DNA of 64,000 bases from Alitta virens (lineage: Eukaryota; Annelida; Polychaeta; Phyllodocida; Nereididae). The notes under the pieces are model-generated. The model had not been told where the DNA came from, did not search any database, and saw only the letters and a list, made by a program, of their open reading frames with translations. This document shows, in pieces, positions 1 to 10,360 of the stretch. Numbering within the stretch: the stretch's first letter is position 1; each line of letters starts with the position of its first letter. The stretch covers positions 4,707,515 to 4,771,514 of the forward strand of contig OW028582.1 of NCBI GenBank assembly GCA_932294295.1. The letters are read 5' to 3'. Position numbers and translations under genes: made by a program.

Positions 1-62
1 CAATTAAGACCACCCCACAATTAAGACCACCTCACAATTAAAACCACCTCACAATTAAGACC
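1..62. repeat. Short tandem repeat, TAAGACCACC type
   Basis: Three to four copies of a 19-20 bp unit close to CACAATTAAGACCACCTCA at the very start of the window. It shares its core with the 30-bp satellite and with dispersed copies elsewhere. Confidence 0.85.
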
Positions 63-463
63 ATTGTACCCTGATAGTTCAGTGCGGACCAATGTCAAGT
101 TGACGTAGAGCCGAGAATGAAAATATATGACCCATACTAGTGCAATGTCGAGTTGTGTTGAATAATATTTGGATATTTGTAACCAAGGGTGGTCTTAATG
201 GTGAGGTTCTTCTGCATACATATAATTTGCCATTTTGAAAGGAACCTCACTGCTGAAGCCTTCGAAACCAACACCAGCTACAGCCAAGCATGACTTTATT
301 AGCAAAATAGCAAGGTCTGAAATGCATTTGGCACTTGTTTCTTCATTATTATGCATTCCATGCCCAGAGACATTGTAGAAGTTGCCTGTGAAATGAGACA
401 CTATGCAAAAAAGTTGTCTTTCCAAAGATAAAGAAAACTACGTATGATCTACATACATGTTGG

Positions 464-540
464 TGTGGGTGGGTGGAGTAAGGCTTTACGTCCTGTATTT
501 CTGCACCTGATGGGCTAATTAGGACAGGCAGGGACTATGG
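464..540 (-). mobile_element. tRNA-derived SINE, 3' fragment
   Basis: Reverse complement of the 3' half shared by the full SINEs at 15409, 33042, 55243 and 58809 (GTGCAGAAATACAGGACGTA, then AAGCC, then a CCACCCAC end). The tRNA-like head is missing. Confidence 0.8.
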
Positions 541-698
541 TCTACATGCATGGTACTGTGTCAGCATGAATACACAAGTTCAATTCAACACCACTTATGA
601 GACTATATACATGATTTCTATCCTGACCTTGTTTATTAGGTAGATTTGACTTAGCGCCATTGATAGTGAAAACAGAGAGAGGGCAGCAGAATTGCCTT

Positions 699-816
699 CC
701 CAGATAGCATTCCAAATGGTATCAATGTCGGCGCAATGTCGGCAATGCAAAAACGATTCTGCACGACAGCGGCCGATATAGAAACAATGCTGGCCTGATT
801 GGGAATGCTATCTTGG
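699..816. mobile_element. Palindromic MITE, family C, copy 1
   Basis: Ends in CCCAGATAGCATTCCAAAT and its inverse GGGAATGCTATCTTGG. About 118 bp with a GTCGGCG-type centre. Related copies at 8700, 9815 and 14512. Confidence 0.8.
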
Positions 817-3358
817 TGGTCCCTGCAAGTATGCAACTGATGTTTGATATCTTTTGATTTCATTATACCGTGCAGTGTAAACACATAAAACCTGAACTAA
901 TGTTGTGGAGAATCTGCATTGCAAATTTACTCTAATGACTTTAAAAATTCCTCACTTAGTTGGCAGATGTTTTCAACTTGGACATGTTTGTGCACTACGA
1001 TGCAAGCCAAATTTTCATGTACTCAAATCTCCAATAATTACATGGACCATTGAAAGCAGCCGCAACGACTACGATTCTAGTGATGGCATTTATTCATAAT
1101 TTACCATGGTTTCATTATGATCCAGGTGCCAGTGATCATAAATCATTTTCTGAAACGGTACTATACAAATTCATTTATTTATATCCATAAAATAATTGCA
1201 TGAACCATTAAAATCACCCGCAACGACCACAAATGCACAAGTACGATTCACGCAAAATACACACAGAAAACATGATGCTCGCTGGGTTTTTAGTCATGCA
1301 CCATGAAGTCCATTGTGTGAATATGGATATTCACTAAGATGACGCCTGAAGAATGCTGTTTTACCACTTCACAGCTAAGAAGAGAGAGAGAGAGATATGT
1401 AAGACCACATGCTCCCTTCCACAATGGCCCCGAGGCATGGATAACAAAGAGATAGACGTGTGGGTTTTGTTTACCCTTCACCCCTCCCCGTCACCCTTCA
1501 CCGACTCCATTATGGAGACAAGGGGTCACAGAAATGTTCTGACCATTACTACTTCACATAGTGAGGTTTCAATTGTAATATTAGTTATTGTGCGGGACGT
1601 TGGATCTGTGTTATTGATTCGGATTCTTTTGCTTTTGTCAAAGTTAAACAGAATAATTTATTAGGTTTTGAAATAATTTTACATATATACATATATATGC
1701 TTTTAATGACATCGAAAATACCTCAGAAGATACAAGTGTACACAATCATATTGAAATAAGTCTCATTGTAAATAATGAGTTTCAGTGTAATGTTACAATG
1801 ACTGAATAAATTATATTCTTATTCTTATAGTGGTAATAATTATCACCTCACATAAGTATATAGTATGTACTAGTTATTTTTACATATCAAGGTTGAACTC
1901 AGAACAATTTATTTGAAAAAGTATATAAAAATATACAAGATCAGGAGGGTTCTTCTAAGACACCATGCTGTTGCTGACAAAGGACCTCCCCTTACAACAG
2001 TGTATACAATAAATCAATTAGAATTTTATTTAACTTAAACTTAAAACTCACCAGGTACAACTGACGTTTATATTATAGATACATTAGAAGAAATGCTTGT
2101 GATGGAGGAATGACATTTATCAATCTGAAGCAAATCTTTGATTATGAAACAGTTTGTATTGTATTCAACCTATAATGTCCATTTTATTAGAATTTAATAT
2201 GAAATTAAGGATATAAAATGACTGGAATTGCAGTAATTGATAGATAAAAAAGTTAAATAGGTGATTAATTTCTGGAAAAAAGTTTAATTCGAAGTATAAT
2301 ATTATATACAGTGGCATTGTTCACTGTATTTAACGAATAAATGATGATTGCGATGCCTGAACTCATCAAAACAGATCAATAAAACATATATGTATAAAAA
2401 AAGTTTAACCCTGTAGGGAACAGGATGTCGAAGTTGAACCATCTCTGAGTTACTTCAAAGTCTGACGCGTGTTAACTCTGAAGTATAGCTGTATGTAATA
2501 TGGGATATCTTTGTAGTGACATAAAAAACATAATACTTCTTTTTAGCCTGCATTCCTTGGATACTTAGAACAATTTAAAGCAAAAAGTAAGAGAAGAAAA
2601 GACACAAAAAGCATGTACAAGAAGTTATGGACAAAAACCTTTCGAACTACAAAAAAGAAAAAATGTTCAGGTGTGTGCCAAAAATTGGTGAAATTTTGGC
2701 AAAGAGGTGCTCAAGTAAAATGCGCCTATTCATAACACTTCATTCCCCCCTCTTTTGAAATTAGCACCAAAGACATACCAGACTTTCAATGTGACTTATT
2801 TTGTGCAAGTTTGGGTCTGCGAGATTTTAATCATTCACGAAATATGTCAAGCTTTCATCAACAGCAAAATACTGCCTTTTATGTAAAGTTCACAGAAGTG
2901 ACCTTTTTTCTTGATAAGTTGTTGTAGAATTCATATATCATAATTTACTCTTTTTTTTACTACTGTCATTTTGTATATAGCATACCTTACGAGTTTATTA
3001 AATTTTCTTTCTATAGATCACACTTGTTGGTCTTAAAAGCGAATGTTTTGTAACCCATAATTTTACACCTGCCTAATACATAGCATTGTAAGAAAATACT
3101 CATTAATCTAAATTATAATGATAGTGTTAGTGACATATGGTACATTCCTGTGAAATTGCCATGGACTCATACAACATTTATTACTTGTGGCGTTTCAATG
3201 TCAGGGTCTCAAATGCATTGAGCACTCTGTATATTATTAATTCATAGCCAATTTCGTTGGCTGCTCAGATAAGTTCCCAGTGCATCTACCCAATGAAAGT
3301 TTGGCTCTTAAGTAGGCTGAGATAGACTCTATATTATAGGAGTGATTTTGAAATTTTA
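817..3358. other. No gene seen, AT-rich
   Basis: Short ORFs only, none with recognisable protein content. Homopolymer-rich and AT-rich DNA. Could be intergenic or an upstream formin intron. Confidence 0.5.
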
Positions 3359-3676
3359 GTAATATAATTTAGGCTTTTTTAACAATTTAGGCTTTTTGAT
3401 AATACAATTTAGAATTTTTGAATATACAATTTAGGCTTTTTGATAATACAATTTAGGCTTTTAATAATACAATTTAGACTTTTTGATTGTATAATTTCGG
3501 CTTTTTAATTATGCAATTTAGGCTTTTTGAAAATAAAATTTAGGCTTTTTGATAATTTGTGCTTTTTGATAATACAATTTAAGCTTTTTGATAATACAAT
3601 TTAGGCTTTTTGATAAAACAATTTAGGCTTTTTAAAAAATTTAGGCTTTTTAATAAAAAAAAATTAAGGCTTTTTA
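3359..3676. repeat. Degenerate tandem repeat, about 22-25 bp
   Basis: Some 13-15 imperfect units close to AATACAATTTAGGCTTTTTG, varying in length by small indels. Confidence 0.85.
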
Positions 3677-4658
3677 ACTAGATTTTGCAGGTAAATATAC
3701 TAGTTATTCAGCAGTTTGAAATAAAAGATATAGAACTTCTTTTTTTTTTTCATTCTTTCTGACAAAATGTCCTGTATAGAGTATTTTCGTTTTTGTGGCG
3801 TGTATAATTTTTTTTTTCTTGTGATAAACAATTACGCAAACATTATAAGTGTATCTTACAACCTAGACTATCAGCAAAACATTTTAAGCTTTCTGAACAA
3901 TTCCAAAAATTTTAGGCAGACTTATTTCAGTTGATAACCAATCACAAAGTAATTTCACACTTCTTAACTGCACTTCAAGTTGCGTGTCAATTTACTGTAA
4001 TAGTCCTAGCTCATTATATACGGTCTATTTATAGCCTAGTATATTGTGACCTTTCATATTACACGTGATTGAACTTGTAAGGTCAAGGTCACGAGTGACA
4101 TATTGTTGAAATTTCAAGGTAGTCTAATAGTATGTCACGGTATTCGGTATTTGCTTGCAGACCACTGTACATCTGCCCTCGGGGCGGTAGTAAAGTAGTA
4201 TTTAGTCATGGTACAACTATTTACTTACCAGTGTCCTACCATTTAGGTTATTTCAGACCATTGATGGTCATGATTATAAGTTGTCTGTTGTGTTGATGTT
4301 CATTAAATCATTAGCATTCTTGAAAGCTTTCGTGAATTTATTTAATACAGTTTACATATAGAATGGTGTTAAATTAATTGTAGGGAGGTCTTAATGGTGA
4401 GGTGCTCTTTAACCAAGGTTCCAATGTACAAAAAATATATATAATAAGATGCCAAAGAAATTCAGGTGATCTGTAAAGAGTGCAACCACGTCAGTAGGAC
4501 CATTATGAGCCAAATATTGGATTTAAGGGCTAAATAGGTACTAAACGAGACATGACAATTATAAGCAAACATGTTTGTCTAAATTATGATTTAATTGTGA
4601 AGCAGCTTAATAACACGGAGAATGTTGAGAAAATATTCTTCTCAAATGCAGCGATAAG

Positions 4659-6206
4659 CCATGTTTGGACCACCTTCCCAAAGAATCATAGATTAAGACC
4701 ACCCTTCCCATAGAATCATAGATTAAGACCACCCTTTCCATAGAATCATAGATTAAAACCTCCCTTTCCATAGAATCATAGATTAAGATCACCCTTCCCA
4801 TAGAATCATAGATTAAGACCACCCTTCCCATAGAATCATAGATTAAGACCACCCTTTCCATAGAATCATAGATTAAAACCACCCTTTCCATAGAATCATA
4901 GATTAAGACCACCCTTCCCATAGAATCATAGATTAAGACCACCCTTCCCAAAGAATCATAGATTAAGACCACCCTTCCCATAGAATCATAGATTAAGACC
5001 ACCCTTTCCATAGAATCATAGATTAAGACCACCCTTCCCATAGAATCATAGATTAAGACCACCCTTTCCATAGAATCATAGATTAAGACCACCCTTTCCA
5101 TAGAATCATAGATTAAGACCACCCTTCCCATAGAATCATAGATTAAGACCACCCTTCCCATAGAATCATAGATTAAGACCACCCTTCCCATAGAATCATA
5201 GATTGAGACCAACCTTTCCATAGAATCATAGATTAAGACCACCCTTCCCATAGAATCATAGATTAAGACCACCCTTCCCATATAATCATAGATTAAGACC
5301 ACCCTTTCCATAGAATCATAGATTAAGACCAACCTTTCCATAGAATCATAGATTAAGACCACCCTTCGCATAGAATCATAGATTAAGACCACCCTTCCCA
5401 TAGAATCATAGATTAAGACCACCCTTTCCATAGAATCATAGATTAAGACCACCCTTCCAAAAGAATCATAGATTAAGACCACCCTTCCCATAGAATCATA
5501 GATTAAAACCACCCTTTCCATAGAATCATAGATTAAGACCACCGTTCCCATAGAATCATAGATTAAGACCACATTTTCCATAGAATCATAGATTAAGACC
5601 ACCCTTCCCATAGAATCATAGATTAAGACCACCCTTCCCATAGAATCATAGATTAAGACCACTCTTCCCATAGAATCATAGATTAAGACCACCCTTCCCA
5701 TAGAATCATAGATTAAGACCACCCTTTCCATAGAATCATTGATTAAGACCACCCTTCCCATAGAATCATAGATTAAGACTACCCTTCCCATAGAATCATA
5801 GATTAAGACCACCCTTCCCATAGAATCATAGATTAAGACCAACCTTTCCATAGAATCATAGATTAAGACCACCCATCCCATAGAATCATAGATTAAGACC
5901 ACCCTTCCCATAGAATCATAGATTAAGACCACCCTTCCCATAGAATCATAGATTAAGACCACCCTTCCCATAGAATCATAGATTAAGACCACCCTTTCCA
6001 TAGAATTATAGATTAAGACCACCCTTCCCTTAGAATCATCGATTAAGACCACCCTTCCCATAGAATCATAGATTAAAACCACCCTTTCCATAGAATCATA
6101 GATTAAGACCACCCTTCCCATAAAATCATAGATTAAGCCACCCTTTCCATAGAATCATAGATTTAGACCACCCTTTCCATAGAATCATAGATTAAGACCA
6201 CCCTCA
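4659..6206. repeat. 30-bp satellite, about 51 units
   Basis: Unit core TAGAATCATAGATTAAGACC followed by ACCCTTYCCA. From 4681 to 6120, 48 consecutive units keep the 30-bp period with no insertion or deletion, only substitutions; the first slip is near 6137. Two common variants differ at one base (CCTTCCC or CCTTTCC). The unit is a multiple of three with one stop-free frame on the minus strand (decapeptide MGRVVLIYDS), which creates a 504-codon ORF that is almost certainly not a gene. Confidence 0.97.
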
Positions 6207-7489
6207 CTATTTAGACCACCTCAATACTAAGGCCACCACCTAAACACCACTGAATATCTGACCAACCTTCTACTGTAATTATTATTAGGACCAGTTTATT
6301 TCCATCAAGGGTGATTTCAATAGCGAGATTTTACTGTAGTGCTAATTTACAGTTGTACGCTCTCGAATGATCTGTTCCCACTGGACAATAGCCTTTCTCA
6401 GGAATTCATTCATTCAAGTAACACCTGACAGTTGCTTCAGGCTAACTAAAATGCGGACCAAGATTTTTGCAAATGACTGCATGTGTGGTCCACGATTAGA
6501 TCCGCATTTTATCGCTTTCTATTCATATGCAAATGAGATGATTTTCTAGGAAAAGAAACTTTCATTTGATGTTGTAAAAATTCAACAAAAACGTATTTGG
6601 GGGGGGGGGAAGATTTGATTTTAGATTCTGCTCAAAACTTTATTTCTTTTCAATATTCATATATATGTGTCTTTGTTGTACTGATTCTGAAGGAGAAAGT
6701 GCAATAACATTTGGCCACGCAATGTAAAAAAACATGACCAAACCCCTCCATTTAACAGAAACCCGAGTGTCCTATTGACAAACTCGGGTTGGAATCAACA
6801 ATTTCGCACAATGCAATATGAGAAGTTCAATTAGCACCTTCCCATGGTCAGTCCCTGCTGCCCAGCAATTGCAGCAATAAACCAGCGAGGTCATAATTGC
6901 ACTGAGCAATTAAAGTGTCACATTGACCTCAGCTAAACACCAAGCAAGTTCTTTTTTCATAAGATTTGGAGGGATAACCTTTATAATGAAATGTATACAC
7001 AAAATGCAACATTCCAGTCTTTAAAGTATGAAAATCCGTTAATAATAACCTGAAAAGTGAAAATTATATATGACAGCTGACAAGGCTAAGTCGGAATTTT
7101 GGCGTCGCATTTTGCGCCGTTTTCAATACGCTGTCGTGAAAAAAGTAATGCTTGTATATACCTGTGATTAAAAACCTGAAGAGAATTAAACTTTCTTGTT
7201 GTTATGAATCAATAACAAGGATCATAGGTAATACACATGCAGAGATATTGACGCTTTAACATGGCCTCTCAGACAACTATCCATCGGCCAGAGGTACGGC
7301 CTGCTATGTATAATACTGTTCTTTAACACTAACGAAACCAAATATCTGTCTGGTCTTATTTGGAATCAGAATCCAGAGATGTTTAGCTTACTAATGGTAT
7401 TTTGTACATAAAAATCAGACCAGAACTGACTATTTAACCCAAGTTTAAAGTTGAATATTGCCTGTGGTCGGGATAGTTCAATGAAAGTT
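6207..7489. other. No gene seen after the satellite
   Basis: The satellite's right flank still carries TAAGACCACC-like pieces to about 6340, ending ATTTTACTGTAG. The rest is AT-rich unique-looking DNA without recognisable coding sequence. Confidence 0.5.
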
Positions 7490-7490
7490 G

Positions 7491-7519
<29 letters not shown>
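7490..7519. repeat. (TA)n microsatellite
   Basis: About 15 TA units. Confidence 0.95.
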
Positions 7520-7521
<2 letters not shown>

Positions 7522-7635
7522 CAGCTTTGAAAGCTGTTAAAAGCACTTTTCATGAGACAAGTCTACCATGAAATTGATTAGATGTCATCATGGTAAATTC
7601 TGACAGATCTTTGAGCTGTGGCACCAGGCTAAATG

Positions 7636-7760
7636 CACTATAGTAAGAGTTATATATTAATTCAGAATGAACTATAGTAAAACTTTTATATATTAATTCA
7701 GGTTGCACTATAGTAAGAGTAATATATTAATTCAGAATGCACTATAGTAAGACTTGCACT
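7636..7760. repeat. Tandem repeat, about 32-39 bp
   Basis: Three to four units of GCACTATAGTAAGA.TTATATATTAATTCAG type, then a poly-G tract at 7766-7784. Confidence 0.8.
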
Positions 7761-7937
7761 ATGGCTGGGGGGGGGGGGGGGGGGCATTAGCACAGAGTTA
7801 CTATGCGGATGGTAATTTTAGCAAGTCCATTCAGTTTGTTCACTGAGCATGTGGACGCCACAGGACAAATTTATACAGGACAAATTGAGGTCCAAATGTC
7901 AAGAATAAGGAATGAAAAGACCTTTTTTGTTGTTTGT

Positions 7938-8300
7938 TTAGTATGTAAAGAGACAGTGTTTTCGTTCATTTGTAAGGAAAAATTTATAAAGAGGAGAACT
8001 ATCAAGAATGAGGAATAAACCACATTTTTTTAGACTTCAGACTCAGACTCAGATTCTTTATTTCTTCCCTCCAAAAAAAAAAAAGAGGAAAATAATTACT
8101 TACCATTAAAAAAGAAAAAAATAGCATGACAAATTAGTATTAATATATGTTATTTGCATAGCATGCTACAAAGACAGTGTTTTCGTTCATTTGTAAGGAC
8201 AAATTTATAAAGAAGAGAATCTTTCAAGAATAAAGAATGAAATACATTTTGTTATTTGTATAGCATGCTACAGATACAGTGTTTTCGTTCATTTGTAAGT
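7938..8300. repeat. Interspersed direct repeats around CAGTGTTTTCGTTCATTTGT
   Basis: The 20-mer CAGTGTTTTCGTTCATTTGT occurs three times (about 7950, 8174, 8277). The first two are followed by the same AAATTTATAAAGA-GAGAA context, and the last two are preceded by GCATGCTACA. A local duplication series, not coding. Confidence 0.8.
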
Positions 8301-8339
8301 GATCATCCCAGAAAGTCAGTTTTTACCAATAAATGCATT

Positions 8340-8640
8340 ACAATGGAACCCCTATTTAACACCTCCTCAGACCTGCTATTTTTGGACCTATAATTTGCTC
8401 TGTAAAGACCACCTCACCATTAAGACCGAGTAAAATTTGCACCAAAATGCAGGGCCGTAGCCTGAAACAATTCTAGGGGGGGGGGGGGGGGGTAGTTTGA
8501 TCAGAAGTCATGCTTGCTTCTGATGTTCATATCAAGCGTGGAGTCACCAGAGACCATATATGTACTATATTTGGCAAAATTCTAGGGAGCATTTCACCTC
8601 CCCTATACTACTAGGGTGGTCTTAAAGGCGAGGTTCTGCT
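8340..8640. mobile_element. TAAGACCACC/GGTCTTAA element, dispersed family
   Basis: Begins near ACAATGGAACCCCTATTTAA, contains CCACCTCACCATTAAGACC, and ends with the inverse GGTGGTCTTAAAGGCGAGG then TTCTGCTGTA, so it has MITE-like inverted ends. Related partial sequences at 184-210, 4381-4405, 28776-28830, 40150-40250, 41822-41850 and 51320-51450. A poly-G tract lies at 8476-8492. Confidence 0.6.
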
Positions 8641-8699
8641 GTATATTGAGGAGTGTTAAAACCACATAATGACAGGGTCAACATGCATGATGGGAACTA

Positions 8700-8818
8700 C
8701 CCAGAAAACATTCCAAATTGTTTCAACATCAGCACGACGTCGGTGATGTTGATGTGATGTTATACCGACAGTGGCCAATTTAGAAATGATGTTAAGTCGA
8801 TTTAGAAAACTATCAGGG
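8700..8818. mobile_element. Palindromic MITE, family C, copy 2 (decayed)
   Basis: CCCAGAAAACATTCCAAATTG at the left; the right end is diverged (TATCAGGG). Same internal order as copies 1, 3 and 4. Confidence 0.7.
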
Positions 8819-9814
8819 TATCATCTCATCATTATATCAGCCTCTGGCAATCTGATACACTGATGCTGCAAATGGGATACACGAATACTGCAAGATGTTG
8901 ATATAAAACACACCATGAGAAAGTTGTCTTACAGTTTATACGACACCCTGAGTTGCCTTATTTAGGTTTTAGCACATATAGAATATTATATTGGATTGAA
9001 ATATGTTGTATATTTGCTTTTGACCCACATCATTGAGAAATCATATTTCTCTATGCCCACACCTTTGGAATATTCATGATTTTTGAACCCCAGCAGGTGC
9101 CCAGTGGGCCACTATTATATTTGTGTTTACCCCAAATTATTTCTATTAACTGAGTCAGCCTCACATACGTTTTGGGCTATTCTATTCTATTGAAAGCTTG
9201 TACCTTCTTGACCACTGAGTAGGTTATATTTAAGTTGTTCACAATACACACGCCCCTGACGATAAACCCTTAAAATTGCCTTTTACTTAAGGGCTTTAAG
9301 TATTGTTAAGTTAGCCCCGGAGGGTTCAAAAGTTGCCATCTGACAGATAATTTCAGTTCAGTCACCTTTGACCTATTTTCTCACCTTTGACCAACTTTCA
9401 TAGCTTTCTTACCATTAGGTCATGACCTCTTACGTTTTTCTTCTTGTGAGAAATTCAAAGAACGTCAAAATTGCAAATGGCTGCCTGCCCATAAGGTCAT
9501 GTGATCAACAACCCAAAACGTTCTATTCTAAAGGGGAAAAGACATATGATTGATGGCTTTCACTTCACACAAAAAAAATCGCCATTCGAGTAATCTAAGA
9601 TTGGTAATAACCCTGTTTTGTGTGTTTTGCCATAGAAAGAATTTTCCAGATGCTGTTATTGTTGGCATTTGTTTCTTTAGAACCAATAAGTGGATAAATA
9701 AAGTCACATTAACATTTACCATTTCATTGAAATTTCACAATAATGAATTATGCAATGGAACCACACAAATAAAGCTACCCAGGATTAGATATTATCATTC
9801 ATTCGGCAACACAA

Positions 9815-9926
9815 CCCAGATAACATTCCAAAACGGACCAACGTCGACACTATGTCGGTGATGTTGAAACGATTTTGTACCGTCGATAAAGAAACAACGC
9901 TGGCCCGATTTGGAATGCTCTCTGGG
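9815..9926. mobile_element. Palindromic MITE, family C, copy 3
   Basis: Ends CCCAGATAACATTCC and GGAATGCTCTCTGGG, 112 bp, about 230 bp upstream of the first visible formin exon. Confidence 0.82.
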
Positions 9927-10154
9927 AAGTGCATGCCATGAAAATAATTCCAAAAGGTGATCTTAATTGTGGAATTCCACTTTTTTAGAAATAGGCCACA
10001 ACAAAAGTTGTCACTTAGAATAAAATATGAGGAAAATCCTAACTGAGCATTTTAGCTCCGGATGTAGCTAGAGACAACTTGCTGAAGCATGACTAGTATG
10101 CTGACTCTGGATGTTATTGACATCTTACATATCTACTATTATTAATCATTGCAG

Positions 10155-10360
10155 ATGGAGGGGCTAAGGCGAAGCAGGGATCGATCTTACAAGAATGTCT
10201 TCAAGGGCTCCGTCCTGGTCAGTACGCTGATGGACCACGACAAGTCCAAGTTTGCATCAAGGGATGCTGCGGTCAAGTTCGCTCAAAGACTTCTGGATGC
10301 TGGACATATTGAGAGCATAGTGGGCTCCAAGAACTTTGAGGATTCAGTCCATTTATACAG
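10155..10360 (+). CDS. Formin exon 1 as seen: DEP domain, N-terminal part
   Basis: Encodes residues 1-68 and the first two bases of codon 69. The core reads [15 protein letters not shown] and then FEDSVHLYR, the usual DEP pattern of a YxNxFxGSxLV strand-helix followed by FxDSxxLYRW. The sequence TTGCAG lies directly before the ATG, so this looks like an internal exon with a normal acceptor. The first DEP helix, about 10-20 residues in the family, is not encoded here and would have to come from an upstream exon I could not find. The donor is AG|GTAAAT, phase 2. Confidence 0.88.

Noticed and set aside
4607..6121. 504-codon minus-strand ORF of decapeptide repeats
   Set aside because: Entirely the 30-bp satellite. 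The period is a multiple of three with one stop-free frame; no unique domain, no splice support.
4659..6206. CRISPR-like array
   Set aside because: Units are contiguous with no unique spacers, in animal DNA.
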